Shown: positions 6,275 to 14,151 of the stretch, piece by piece | How positions within the stretch are numbered: the first letter of the stretch is position 1 | Layout: each line of letters begins with the position of its first letter | Virus record (IMG/VR): IMGVR_UViG_3300006869_000071 | Coordinates: 1 to 28,516 of that record | DNA length: 28,516 nt | Strand: one strand, 5' to 3' | Origin: a virus | The notes under the pieces: generated by a model | Databases searched by the model: none | Told to the model about the DNA's origin: nothing | The model's input: the letters and a program-made list of their open reading frames with translations, nothing else | Made by a program: the position numbers and the translations under genes

Positions 6275-7309
6275 GTTTTTCTTAACAAATTTTAACTTAA
6301 CAAGTAAGTCAGTAGCATTTTTAGCAATACCAGCTTGCCAAACATACTGTCCAGATCCGGAAGGGATTGTACTAGTTAAAGCACTTCCGTCCCAGTAGTA
6401 CTTATCTCCTACAGTAGCAGAAGTAAGAACACCGGTAACTACAGCATCGTTAGCAGCAAATTTAACAGGGTTTCCAGATAGTACAGTTTCTAAAGCAATA
6501 CCAACACCATAGTTGTTTGCATTGATAGGCATTGGGCTTACTGTATCGTTAGCACTGAAATAAACTAAGTCACCAGCGTCAACATTTGCGCCAGTGTTAG
6601 AAATTTCTTGATCGTACTCGTTAGAAGCTAGTAAATATAGCTCGTCTAAAGCACCTTCTACGTTTGTTGAAGTAAAGTAACTATTAGCATCTTCAATGCC
6701 GATTAGAGAAGCACCTTCTCCGTTAGTGTTTGAAGCGTAGTCACCGTGCTTAAGGTCTAACTTTTCTAAAGCTGCATAAATAGCATCGTTGTCTGCAAGT
6801 ACGTTAGATTCAGTAAAGTCGTAAGTACTAGAAGTGTCACCACCGATTTGAGCTTCTAATTCGTTTAGAGCTGCTTCCATGCTATTTCCTGCGTAGTATG
6901 CACTAGCATCTTCGATACCAATAACTGCAGCACCTTCGCCAGTAGACGTAGAAGCTAGTAAGCTCATAGGGATAGCATCGTCAGAAGCACTATCAATTGT
7001 CAAAGTTGTAGGATCTCCTACGTTTGTTAATTGATTAGATCCCATTGATTGATCGCCAGTGAAAGCTCGTGTTCCAGCAACTAAGATGTACTGAGTGTGG
7101 TCGTCATCGCCTAGCCCAGTTAAAGAACCGTGATCGATGTCACCAAAGTCTAACATTGATGGATCAATTTTACCAGCAGCATCTAGTACAATTGGTTTTC
7201 CAGCATCGGCAACGCCTGCTGAAGAGTTAATAAAATCAGATTGCTCGTAAGCACCTGCACTTTCTTCGTAGTCTCCGTTTGAATCTACAAAAATAAATGA
7301 TTTAGCCAT
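6269..7309 (-). CDS. Tail fibre-like virion protein with two internal repeats (346 aa)
   Basis: Starts at ATG 7309 behind a full AAGGAGG site that overlaps the stop of the upstream gene. The N-terminal half is typical of phage fibres: KIDPSMLDFGDIDHGSL followed by GDDDHTQYILVAGTRAFTG, a motif frequently seen in fibre shafts. Two similar units follow, GEGAAVIGIEDASAYYAG...MEAALNELEAQIGG (about residues 123-157) and GEGASLIGIEDANSYFTS...VEGALDELYLLASN (about 198-232). The C-terminal ~110 residues (VDAGDLVYFSANDTV; TVGDKYYWDGSALTS; QAGIAKNATDLLVKLKF) look like a small beta barrel also present in the 155-residue protein upstream. No hydrolase motif seen. Likely a structural appendage component. 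Confidence 0.7.
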   Translation of the reverse strand: MAKSFIFVDSNGDYEESAGAYEQSDFINSSAGVADAGKPIVLDAAGKIDPSMLDFGDIDHGSLTGLGDDDHTQYILVAGTRAFTGDQSMGSNQLTNVGDPTTLTIDSASDDAIPMSLLASTSTGEGAAVIGIEDASAYYAGNSMEAALNELEAQIGGDTSSTYDFTESNVLADNDAIYAALEKLDLKHGDYASNTNGEGASLIGIEDANSYFTSTNVEGALDELYLLASNEYDQEISNTGANVDAGDLVYFSANDTVSPMPINANNYGVGIALETVLSGNPVKFAANDAVVTGVLTSATVGDKYYWDGSALTSTIPSGSGQYVWQAGIAKNATDLLVKLKFVKKNA

Positions 7310-7741
7310 TTAGTCCTCCTTAAGGATTCCGGTGTCTGGATCATAGCCAAAAGCACCTTCAATCCCATGTTTGTTTTTAAGTTCTTCTATAAATTTACGA
7401 TGTTTCTCTTTAAGTTGCTCAAGTTTCTGCTTGTTTGTTTTGACTTTTTCATTCAATCGTTGAATTTCATAATCCATGATAGTTACTTTTTGCTTCAGAA
7501 TGTTTTTCTGTCCTTCTATCAGGGCAATATCCTTTTGCGTTAACTGCATTAGTAGTGTTTGCTCTGCTTGCTCGCTGTGGTTAGCGTTTAGTTTTAGTAT
7601 TTCTACTTCGTCTAAGCACTTTTCAGCCGGCTCTTTAGACTCTGTAGATTCTTCAACTTTAGCGGGAGCTTTTAGTTTTTCAGTTTTAGCCTTTTTCACT
7701 ACTTTTTTTGCTACTTTTTTCTTTGTTTGTTTTTTAGTCAT
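7310..7741 (-). CDS. Lysine-rich coiled-coil protein (143 aa)
   Basis: Residues 1-45 are strongly basic and low in complexity (KKQTKKKVAKKVVKKAKTEK), then acidic. Residues ~50-125 form a long coiled coil (ALIEGQKNILKQKVTIMDY onward). The tail GAFGYDPDTGILKED is, from memory, a frequent ending of small phage virion-associated proteins. The start at ATG 7741 has AAAGGA six bases upstream. Its stop overlaps the ribosome site of the fibre-like gene 6269-7309. No catalytic or membrane signature. A structural or DNA-associated role is possible from the charge pattern, but this is inference. Confidence 0.7.
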   Translation of the reverse strand: MTKKQTKKKVAKKVVKKAKTEKLKAPAKVEESTESKEPAEKCLDEVEILKLNANHSEQAEQTLLMQLTQKDIALIEGQKNILKQKVTIMDYEIQRLNEKVKTNKQKLEQLKEKHRKFIEELKNKHGIEGAFGYDPDTGILKED

Positions 7742-7782
7742 ATTTAGTCCTTTACTTTAGTCTTTTATAGTATTTATTATTA

Positions 7783-8250
7783 TTATGCTCGTTTAACAAC
7801 CCTTTCTACCTGTATTATTATACTTGATGTTGATCTTGGAGTGCCTATGCGTATTACATAGGAGCCTGATGCTGTAGGCGGGTTAGCTGTTATAGCTCCT
7901 GCTGTAGCATCGCTAAGGTAGTATTTTTTAGTAACGTCTAAGCCTCCAAATACTGATGCCGTATATCCGGTTACTTGGACGTTGCAGTCAGTAGAGGTAT
8001 TTTTTGTAACACATATCCCTATTATATTTGAATTTGTTAGAGTATCGGCTTGAGCTTTGACTACTGTTCCAGCACTTAGTCTTACTATATCGCCTACGCT
8101 AACAGTAGCATCGCAGGTCATGTTTTCTATTATGTTGTCGCCTGTAGCTAAGTTAGTATAATCTGCAACGGTGTTTGCATATTCAGAGTTTTGCGGATTT
8201 GCACCACCTCTCTTAAATATATCATTTTCGTTGCACTTATTTTTACTCAT
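7783..8250 (-). CDS. Putative virion protein with VGDIVRLS beta-barrel domain (155 aa)
   Basis: The product has a short polar N-terminus (KRGGANPQNSEYANTVADY) then a beta-rich domain: CDATVSVGDIVRLSAGTVV, IIGICVTKN, LDVTKKYYLSDATAGAI, TASGSYVIRIG, IIIQVERVV. This pattern (a strand, VGD-V, an 'Ax' strand, then KYYLSD) recurs in phage head and tail decoration proteins and resembles the C-terminal domain of the 346-residue protein in this window (VDAGDLVYFS ... GDKYYWDGSA). Start ATG 8250 has AAAGGA upstream. No enzymatic motif. A surface or appendage role is inferred from composition and neighbours. Confidence 0.65.
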   Translation of the reverse strand: MSKNKCNENDIFKRGGANPQNSEYANTVADYTNLATGDNIIENMTCDATVSVGDIVRLSAGTVVKAQADTLTNSNIIGICVTKNTSTDCNVQVTGYTASVFGGLDVTKKYYLSDATAGAITANPPTASGSYVIRIGTPRSTSSIIIQVERVVKRA

Positions 8251-8296
8251 TCGAGTCCTTTGAGATTAGTTATAGCTTAATTTTTACGAGCTAGAA

Positions 8297-8974
8297 CTAG
8301 GCTTTGGTATTATCTTGAAGTTTTTTTCGTTTTTCTTCTTCGACTTTATTTTTTTTCTTTTTGAAGTGGTTACGAATGTCTTCTACTATTGATACAGGTC
8401 TTAGGTTTTTACCCTTATTTCGCTCTTTAGCTTCCGCCACGGCTTTATCGAAAGCTGCCTTTTGCTGCGCTTTGCTCATGCTACGCTGCTTTTTAGTAAG
8501 ATCAGAGCCTCTTCCTAGTGATTCTACTGAGCCTAGTATGGGCATTGCTGCTGTAGCATCCTCGCCTGTAGCTAGAGCTGCTATAGCTCCTACTACTGGT
8601 AAGCCTTTTAGGCTGCGTCCAATTTTAGCTAAGCGCTTTAGCTTTGAAGCTTTTTTAGCCTTGGCAATTTTATTTTCCCAGGCGCCAATTTTAGATATTT
8701 TTTTAGTTTCTGCTTTTTTGTCAATTACAGGGGCGCTAAAATTGCCTTTAGTTACCTTTTTGTCTGAGATTTTTTCTGTATAGCCTTTACCTTTAGAGGT
8801 TTGCGAGGTATTAATGCGCTCTGTAAAGCCTGGAGCCCGGTCAACAACTTTAAATTTTCCCTCTTTAGCGCCTTGAGACATTTTTTGACGAAATTGTTCA
8901 TATTCTTCCTTAGTTTTGGTTTTTTTAGCCTGAGCTATAATACGGTTAAATTCTTCTTTAGTATATTCTTTCAT
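8297..8974 (-). CDS. Basic lysine-rich protein with a central hydrophobic segment (225 aa)
   Basis: I do not recognise a family. The N-terminal half is highly charged (MKEYTKEEFNRIIAQAKKTK; RQKMSQGAKEGKFKVVDRAP). Residues ~120-150 (LKGLPVVGAIAALATGEDA then AAMPILGSVESLG) are small and hydrophobic, a possible membrane-interacting or buried helix pair. The C-terminal ~70 residues are again basic helix. The overall shape (charged arms around a GxxxG-like hydrophobic patch) recalls virion proteins ejected into the host, but no homology can be claimed. The start at ATG 8974 follows one base after the upstream stop and has only a weak site (GGGA), so translational coupling is likely. Confidence 0.55.
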   Translation of the reverse strand: MKEYTKEEFNRIIAQAKKTKTKEEYEQFRQKMSQGAKEGKFKVVDRAPGFTERINTSQTSKGKGYTEKISDKKVTKGNFSAPVIDKKAETKKISKIGAWENKIAKAKKASKLKRLAKIGRSLKGLPVVGAIAALATGEDATAAMPILGSVESLGRGSDLTKKQRSMSKAQQKAAFDKAVAEAKERNKGKNLRPVSIVEDIRNHFKKKKNKVEEEKRKKLQDNTKA

Positions 8975-8975
8975 A

Positions 8976-9254
8976 TTAACAGTCCCATTTTCTTAGTGAT
9001 TTGTTTATACGACTATTTGGATCGTTTGCTGTTTTAGCACTTGTTAATTTACTTTTCATTCCTTTCATGCGGGCACAGAAAGATTTGCGTCTTTTAGCCT
9101 TTGCTTTTGATTTTATTGCTGCTTTAGCACTTACTGGAGCCTTTAAATTTGAGCCAGTAGCTTTATTGTAAGCATCTCGACCTTTTTGATTTAATCCGCC
9201 TTTTGGATTTTTATGCTCTATTTTTAGCGCAAATTCTTTTTTCTTTTTGTCCAC
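8976..9254 (-). CDS. DUF6321-family small basic protein
   Basis: A 92-residue protein with the DUF6321 pattern as I remember it: NPKGGLNQKGRDAYNKATG (residues 16-34), AKRRKSFCARMKGMK (53-67) and ANDPNSRINKSLRKWDC (76-92, ending in Cys). The family is widespread in phages and prophages and has no assigned function. The two conserved cysteines (C60, C92) and many lysines might suit a small nucleic-acid or metal-binding module, but that is speculation. It starts with GTG 9254, whose G is the last base of the holin-like gene's stop (TAGTG), with GGAGG six bases upstream. The two genes are therefore tightly coupled. Confidence 0.75.
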   Translation of the reverse strand: MDKKKKEFALKIEHKNPKGGLNQKGRDAYNKATGSNLKAPVSAKAAIKSKAKAKRRKSFCARMKGMKSKLTSAKTANDPNSRINKSLRKWDC

Positions 9255-9514
9255 TATGAGCCTCCATTAAGTATTACTAGCACTGCTGTGGCTATTGAGC
9301 CTATTACGGCTAGTACGCCTAGTAGTTTGCCGGCACCTTTCATTTGGTTAACATGGTCTTTTATAGGCAGTAGGGCTTCTTCTACGTTTTCAGTGCGCTT
9401 CATGTGAGATTTTAGGTGGGCATTGTGGATACCTTGTAGATTCTCTATGGCACCTATTCTGGTTTCCATAGATTCTAGTTTGTGAATTATTATTTTAGTA
9501 TCTTTACTGTCCAC
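9254..9514 (-). CDS. Holin-like protein: N-terminal coiled coil plus C-terminal membrane span (86 aa)
   Basis: Starts at GTG 9514, supported by AAGGAG six bases upstream. Residues ~5-60 form an amphipathic coiled coil (KIIIHKLESMETRIGAIEN; RTENVEEALLPIKDHVNQM). Residues ~63-83 (LLGVLAVIGSIATAVLVIL) make one clear transmembrane helix, ending NGGS. This layout is shared by XhlA-like haemolysin/holin-associated proteins and some phage tail-linked membrane proteins. In a phage it may help permeabilise the inner membrane at lysis, but a virion-associated membrane anchor cannot be excluded because all neighbours are structural. Coupled to the DUF6321 gene by a TAGTG overlap. Confidence 0.6.
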   Translation of the reverse strand: MDSKDTKIIIHKLESMETRIGAIENLQGIHNAHLKSHMKRTENVEEALLPIKDHVNQMKGAGKLLGVLAVIGSIATAVLVILNGGS

Positions 9515-9524
9515 CGTTAGCTCC

Positions 9525-11603
9525 TTAGAATGTATCTACTTCTGTGTGCGCTGGAAGCTCTTCAAGCGTAACTTGAGTATCTCCAAGTAATATCTGCCCT
9601 TCCGGTCCAAACTCTGTACTATTAAAAGTTAATGTTGTTGCTGTTGCCGTAAAAATATGACTTCGACTAAATTGAGAATATTCAAAACCAGAATCTCCCG
9701 GTCCACCTTCTCTACGAGCCCTAGCTATAGTGCTCCCGTTATGTACTGCCTCAAGAAGCATACCGCCCCCATTACTTCCACTAAAGTAGGGGTTCATAGT
9801 CACTTTATAAGTATTACCTATAACTAGATTTTGAAATCTTAAATCTACAATGTCGGTAACATTACTAAGTACGTTAGAACTAAGAGTTTTTGTTTGCCAC
9901 TTAGTAAAATTGGGCTGAATAACATCGGGCAGTTCGGCGATTTTAGTAATGTTTATCCAAGTATTAACAGCATCATCACTAATACTACTATTTCCAGAAC
10001 CTTTTCTTAGTTGTAGTTCATCACCCTTTTGTAATTGTAAAGTAGCTGAACCAACTTCTCCAGTAGTGCTTTCTACTATTGTAAGTCCTATTTTCTGTGT
10101 TCTAGTTCCGTTTATATATATATCAATATTGCCATCATCTGCTGTGCCTAATCTTACTGCAGAAGATATAGAATAGATACCTCCTTCTGGGGCTGTAAAT
10201 GTTCCGCTGGACCATGCTGCGTGAGTATCTATTATATTTGTGAAATCAATTGGAGTAACGTCTGAAGTAACTGATCCAGTAGTTGATCCTCTACCTAGTA
10301 CGTATACTGTGCGACCGCTTGAGTCGGATGCTTTTAAGTCTGGTTGTGCTAAAATTGATATTACTCTTCGAACACCTCCAACGGCTCCGGAAGCTCCATC
10401 ATTATGAGGTCTAAGAACATCTCCAGCTTTTAAAGGAATTGATACTGTAACACTTCCCCCAGCATTAATAGGAGTTAGGTACGTTAACGCCTTTCTATCG
10501 GCTTGTGTAATTGATTGGATTGAAGTCGTTAATTGATTTGAGTTTAAGGACCACCCAATATAGCCTAAACTGGAAAAAGCATCCGTATACGTAGCAGTAA
10601 CTAGACAGTCTTTTCTAGCTGTAACAGAAAAACCATTTGCAGACGTGCTTTCTATTTCAAGTATACCTGCGCCATCTTCTGTAAATGAGTCTACTGTAGG
10701 TATTTTATTATTAGTAGATCCGTTTGACGAGCCATCAAAGGTTTCCACATAATGAAATCCTATGTCGCCAATAGCACTTGTTTCTGCTGGACCAACTCTA
10801 AAGTTGTCAATTTTAATATCGTAATCATCTGTATCATTGCTGCCAATATGCACTAAAACTCTGTATGATGTTGAACCACCGCTAAAGGTTGCATAGCCCA
10901 GGTACTTTCCTGCAGGGCTTTTGGCTTCTACGCCAGCTTCGACTAGGTTTATTAGTCGGCTGTTAGTAACATCGTAGAGGTACACCTTAATATTATCAGT
11001 GCTATAATCTGCTGTAACGCTATAGTCAAAACTAACTGCGGCTAGTTGACCTTTATCGGCATCATCAATGCTAAAATCATAACTAATTCCTTCACCTTGT
11101 CTTGAAGCTGCTCCATTTTTTTCAATTAAAAAGCTTTTAGTTCCTCGAAGCGGGCTAGAGCTAGAAGCGGTAAATAGAATACTAGCACTTCCTCCAGTAC
11201 CATCTACTGGAACTTCAGAAGAGTCATTGTAAGTTGACCAGCCTGTAGTCCCACCTTCAGCGTCATTATTTTCTATATAGTTTATGCCGCTAGAACCGCT
11301 ACCAACTGTTTTCCACTGAGTTCCGTCATAGACGTATAAGCCTTCCGAGCGGCTAGTACCATCTGAGTAGAAAAACTGTCCTTGGATTGGTGAGCCTGGA
11401 TCGGCATCTAGGGGGTTAAGCTTTTGAGAGTCTATCTTTGTTCCAACAAATTCCCAGGCAGAGTCTCTGTAGATATACAGACCTTCAGTATTTGTAGTAC
11501 CGTCGTCGTAGTAGATCATGCCTTCTACGGGACTAGTTGGGGCTGCACTTAGTCCGTTCTGTTTAAGCGTATTTAGGCTTATATTTTTACCAATAAAGCT
11601 CAT
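9525..11603 (-). CDS. Large multidomain tail fibre/receptor-binding protein (692 aa)
   Basis: The N-terminus has two copies of a short unit, SPVEGMIYYDDGTTNTEGLY and SPIQGQFFYSDGTSRSEGLY, each followed by a W-x-x-V strand (about residues 22-100), a fibre attachment or collar repeat frequent in phage tails. Residues ~105-275 (NYIENNDAEGGTTGWSTYND ... DYDIKIDNFRVGP) look like a carbohydrate-binding jelly roll of the CBM4/9 type. Residues ~280-420 and ~430-560 contain C1q/TNF-like sandwiches (WSSGTFTAPEGGIYSISSAV; IDIYINGTRTQKIG; LQLQKGDELQLRKG). The last ~130 residues form another beta domain. Domain names come from pattern only. A receptor- or glycan-binding role is probable. It is first after a 202-base noncoding gap and has AGGAG nine bases before ATG 11603. 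Confidence 0.75.
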   Translation of the reverse strand: MSFIGKNISLNTLKQNGLSAAPTSPVEGMIYYDDGTTNTEGLYIYRDSAWEFVGTKIDSQKLNPLDADPGSPIQGQFFYSDGTSRSEGLYVYDGTQWKTVGSGSSGINYIENNDAEGGTTGWSTYNDSSEVPVDGTGGSASILFTASSSSPLRGTKSFLIEKNGAASRQGEGISYDFSIDDADKGQLAAVSFDYSVTADYSTDNIKVYLYDVTNSRLINLVEAGVEAKSPAGKYLGYATFSGGSTSYRVLVHIGSNDTDDYDIKIDNFRVGPAETSAIGDIGFHYVETFDGSSNGSTNNKIPTVDSFTEDGAGILEIESTSANGFSVTARKDCLVTATYTDAFSSLGYIGWSLNSNQLTTSIQSITQADRKALTYLTPINAGGSVTVSIPLKAGDVLRPHNDGASGAVGGVRRVISILAQPDLKASDSSGRTVYVLGRGSTTGSVTSDVTPIDFTNIIDTHAAWSSGTFTAPEGGIYSISSAVRLGTADDGNIDIYINGTRTQKIGLTIVESTTGEVGSATLQLQKGDELQLRKGSGNSSISDDAVNTWINITKIAELPDVIQPNFTKWQTKTLSSNVLSNVTDIVDLRFQNLVIGNTYKVTMNPYFSGSNGGGMLLEAVHNGSTIARARREGGPGDSGFEYSQFSRSHIFTATATTLTFNSTEFGPEGQILLGDTQVTLEELPAHTEVDTF

Positions 11604-11805
11604 TCTATGTTCTCCTATGTAGTTAATTTTAGCACTTTGAAGTGATAAAGCTAAGTTGTTGATTTTATTAACTATGAGGGTTTTTAAGCCCTTGTAGGTT
11701 CTTTTATGTTATAGTGTTATATTTTGCTTTAGATTTTAAGGGCTATATGTAGCTATATAGCCCTGTTTAGTTATTTTTAGTTCTTTCGAGACTATCTAAT
11801 ACTAA
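11604..11805 (-). other. 202-base noncoding gap within the appendage block
   Basis: No reading frame with a ribosome site is present on either strand. The gap is AT-rich. It holds the hairpin at 11739-11764 and a later AAGGGCT (minus strand, near 11690) that could alternatively pair with the hairpin's 3' arm. Several TATAAC/TATAAT-like hexamers occur, but I see no matching -35 box. It probably forms the leader of the 692-residue fibre gene. Confidence 0.6.
11739..11764 (-). promoter_or_regulatory. 10-bp perfect hairpin in the fibre gene leader
   Basis: AGGGCTATAT pairs with ATATAGCCCT around a six-base loop (AGCTAC). On the minus strand only TTAAAATC follows, so it is not a convincing terminator in that direction; the plus side is also not a clean T-tract. 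It may be an RNA-stability or processing element, or part of alternative structures with the downstream AAGGGCT. Confidence 0.5.
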
Positions 11806-12138
11806 TTATACTATAAACCAGTTAGATCCGTCAAATACGTACCGGTGTGAGGCGTAGTCACTGTTAATAACATGGGTTGCGCTGCCATCGATATTATTGC
11901 CGTTTCCTGACACTGTTTTATTATTAGTGCTTGCATTGCCCGCTGCATCTTTTATGACTATGTAGTCGTCTGTAGCTGGTGAGGCTGGCAAAGTAATGGT
12001 GTAGGCAGTGCCTGTAACCATATAGGTTTTACCGGCTTCAGCGTTAAAGGCTGATGCTTGAGCTTCTACGTCATGCACTGGGATAGCGTCATTTACGAAG
12101 TCAAAATTTGATGTAAAAGGGTTAAATTTTATTCCCAT
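11806..12138 (-). CDS. Fibre-tip-like virion protein (110 aa)
   Basis: A short protein that begins MGIKFNPFTSNFDFVNDA, a start seen in many phage tail-associated proteins. It continues with a beta tip domain: YMVTGTAYTITLPASPATDD, YIVIKDAAGNASTNNKTVSG, NIDGSATHVINSDYASHRYV and a final WFIV. The same LP...IKDASG..TNN.TV..SG..ID pattern ends the 218-residue protein at 23125-23781, so the two likely share a domain. The start ATG 12138 has AAGGAG seven bases upstream, and that site lies inside the last codons of the homing endonuclease gene. It is probably a distal tail component and has no catalytic motif. Confidence 0.7.
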   Translation of the reverse strand: MGIKFNPFTSNFDFVNDAIPVHDVEAQASAFNAEAGKTYMVTGTAYTITLPASPATDDYIVIKDAAGNASTNNKTVSGNGNNIDGSATHVINSDYASHRYVFDGSNWFIV

Positions 12139-12811
12139 TATTAATCTCCTTAATTTTTATAAATTTATAGTTTTGTGTGTGTAGTCTTTTTCCATTACAT
12201 ACAAGATTTACTTTAGATTTATTTAGTTTAAGTTTTCTTGCTGCCTCAGCTTGGGAATTGTAAATTTTTCCGTTATTAAGACATAATATTTTTATTGCGT
12301 TTTTTGGAATTCTATTAGTATTAGCTAATTTAGCATTTTCTATGCACTTTTTAGAAGGTTTTCTACCTTTTAAGGCTTTTGATATATTTTCACAATGCTG
12401 TTTAGATCTTATTTTTCCTTTTAAGGCTTTAGATATTTTATCTTTAGTAGATTGTTGCATTGATAAACATCCATCTCCTCCTAAAGTCATATTAATTAAT
12501 TTACAAGTTTTAGACTTTTGAGATATCTTTCTTACTTCAGCTTCTTTAATAAATTTTTTAGTAGTTAAAGCTATTACTCTCATTAAAGGTCTATATCCTT
12601 CTCTTTTTAATTTACTAATCCAATTTATTTTATGTTTGTTGCTTTTTTTGTTATTTACATGATCGCTATACCTCTTATTTAAATTATTAGTTCTTCCTAT
12701 ATACCTAACTTCATTTGTTAATGGATCTACTAATTCATAAACATACATAACTTCCTTGTTATGCATGTTAATAAAACTTGGTATATTTTTAATATTACGA
12801 TTTAATGACAT
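12122..12811 (-). CDS. Free-standing GIY-YIG homing endonuclease with NUMOD3 and NUMOD1 DNA-binding modules
   Basis: Homing endonucleases cut DNA lacking the element, which promotes their own spread. Residues ~20-115 form the GIY-YIG domain: the first motif is degenerate (MYVYELVDP), but YIG is intact (37-39), followed by R40, R47, H51, an acidic EAE (90-92) that can supply the catalytic Glu, and LINMTLGGDG (N107). Residues ~121-163 hold NUMOD3 repeats (TKDKISKALKGK; CENISKALKGRKPS). Residues ~171-217 hold a NUMOD1 helix-turn-helix (IKILCLNNGKIYNSQAEAAR; LNKSKVNLVCNGK). No intron is seen: the flanking genes look complete, so it is free-standing. It overlaps each neighbour by 17 bases. The start at ATG 12811 has only a weak AGG and lies inside the end of the upstream gene. 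It is more AT- and Lys/Asn-rich than its neighbours, consistent with transfer. Confidence 0.9.
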   Translation of the reverse strand: MSLNRNIKNIPSFINMHNKEVMYVYELVDPLTNEVRYIGRTNNLNKRYSDHVNNKKSNKHKINWISKLKREGYRPLMRVIALTTKKFIKEAEVRKISQKSKTCKLINMTLGGDGCLSMQQSTKDKISKALKGKIRSKQHCENISKALKGRKPSKKCIENAKLANTNRIPKNAIKILCLNNGKIYNSQAEAARKLKLNKSKVNLVCNGKRLHTQNYKFIKIKEINNGNKI

Positions 12812-14150
12812 TTATTAACCTATTATTAGCATCGTATGTTAAAGTTAGTGTAGCTATTGTAACAGTAGCTAGTTTATACGTTACGGTACTTATTTCTCCC
12901 AAACCATTTCCAGCGGCTACGTATGTTAAAGCTACTTCATCAAACTCATCTGGAACTAGAGATCCTGCAAGTCTTTTTTCTAAATTGTCAATATCAGTTT
13001 CAATATTATTTAGAGATGTGTCAATATCACTAAGCGTTGAATTTGCCGTACTTTGATTTGCAGCCGTTGAGGCTCCTGCTGGTAGTGGTAGACTAGCGGC
13101 ACTTACAGGTTGAGTCTCGGCTAGATCGGCTTTTCCTTCTAATTCAGTAAGTAGGGCAGCCATAGTCGTTTGAGTAGCAAAGTCCTTACCGTCAATAGAG
13201 CTTAGCGTGGATTCTGTAGCGGCACCGGCTGGTAGTGGAAGTGAGGCTGCACTTACAGGTTGCGTTTCAGTAACATCGGCTTTAGCTTGAAGCTCAGTTA
13301 GGATGGCGGCACTTGTAGTTTGAGTAGCAAAGTCTTTGCCGTCAATAGAGCTTAGCGTTGCTTCTGTAGCTGCTCCAGTTGGTAGAGGTTGACTAGCTTG
13401 GCTTACAGGTTGCGTCTCTGCCAAATCTGCCTTTGCCTCAAGTTCGGTCTGTAGAGCATCTAACTTGGCTTGGATAGATTGTAGTCGTTCTAGCACTGTA
13501 TTTGAAGTTGGGGTAGCGCTTACTTCACCAATTCGGCTATTGGTGTCTTCAATGTCTGCTTCAATTTGTTGCAGCTCAGTAATAGCTGAGTCCTGTTTGG
13601 CTTCTGTAGCTGATCCACTTGGAAGTGGTAAAGAGGCTACTGATACAGGTTGAGTTTCTCCTAAGTCTGCTTTAGCTTGCAGCTCAGTCAGTAAAGCAGC
13701 TAGTGTAGTTTGGGTAGCAAAGTCTTTACCGTCAATAGAGCTTAGCGTTGCTTCAGTTGCAGCGCCAGTAGGTAGAGGTAGACTTGAAGCACTAACAGGC
13801 TGCGTCTCAGTAACATCGGCTTTAGCTTGAAGCTCAGTTAATAAAGCTGCCAACGTAGTTTGTGTAGCAAAGTCTGTAGCTGCTAAAGCTGCTAGTGTAG
13901 TTTGGGTAGCAAAGTCTTTGCCCTCTAGAGCACTTAAAGTAGTTTGAGTAGCAAAGTCCTTGCCCTCTAAAGCGCTAAGAGTTGTTTGAGTAGCAAAATC
14001 TTTTCCGTCTAATGAGGTTAAAAGCGTGGTTTGACCGTCGAGCTCAGTATTAACATCGCCTAATTCGGTTATAATAGTATCTTGCTTGGCTTCTGTAGCT
14101 CCTCCTGAAATTGAAATGGAGCCTGCTGGTGGGTATGTAAAAACTGCCAT
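12795..14150 (-). CDS. Repetitive tail fibre/spike shaft protein (451 aa)
   Basis: Starts at ATG 14150 with GGAGG upstream. The N-terminus (MAVFTYPPAGSISISGGATE then AKQDTIITEL) and the repeated ATEA(K/T) segments are typical of phage fibre proteins. From about residue 48 to 365 the protein is built of ~50-residue units of the form DFATQTTLAALLTELQAKAD, then ETQPVSASSLPLPTGAATEA, with 14-residue DFATQTTLSALEGK units near the start. Units are near identical, implying recent duplication. Residues ~370-395 form a short coiled coil (NSTLSDIDTSLNNIETDID). The C-terminal domain ends YDANNRLINVIKS, resembling intact fibre ends, so the endonuclease gene that overlaps its last 17 bases has not truncated it. 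Probably a trimeric shaft. Confidence 0.8.
   Translation of the reverse strand: MAVFTYPPAGSISISGGATEAKQDTIITELGDVNTELDGQTTLLTSLDGKDFATQTTLSALEGKDFATQTTLSALEGKDFATQTTLAALAATDFATQTTLAALLTELQAKADVTETQPVSASSLPLPTGAATEATLSSIDGKDFATQTTLAALLTELQAKADLGETQPVSVASLPLPSGSATEAKQDSAITELQQIEADIEDTNSRIGEVSATPTSNTVLERLQSIQAKLDALQTELEAKADLAETQPVSQASQPLPTGAATEATLSSIDGKDFATQTTSAAILTELQAKADVTETQPVSAASLPLPAGAATESTLSSIDGKDFATQTTMAALLTELEGKADLAETQPVSAASLPLPAGASTAANQSTANSTLSDIDTSLNNIETDIDNLEKRLAGSLVPDEFDEVALTYVAAGNGLGEISTVTYKLATVTIATLTLTYDANNRLINVIKS
13060..14010 (-). repeat. Tandem ~150-bp coding repeats (with 42-bp sub-units) in the fibre gene
   Basis: Within the 451-residue fibre gene about five copies of a ~50-codon unit, and near the 5' end several copies of a 14-codon unit, follow each other. 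Short stretches such as GCAAAGTC and TCAATAGAGCTTAGCGT (plus strand) recur almost unchanged. Boundaries are approximate, read by eye from the protein pattern. Confidence 0.75.
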
Positions 14151-14151
14151 G

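Noticed and set aside
12122-12811. Group I intron carrying the homing endonuclease
   Set aside because: There is no noncoding intron sequence around the gene and the flanking proteins appear complete with their own starts and stops.
13060-14010. CRISPR array or noncoding direct repeats
   Set aside because: The repeats are in frame within a fibre gene, have no spacer/repeat alternation of CRISPR type and no cas genes nearby.
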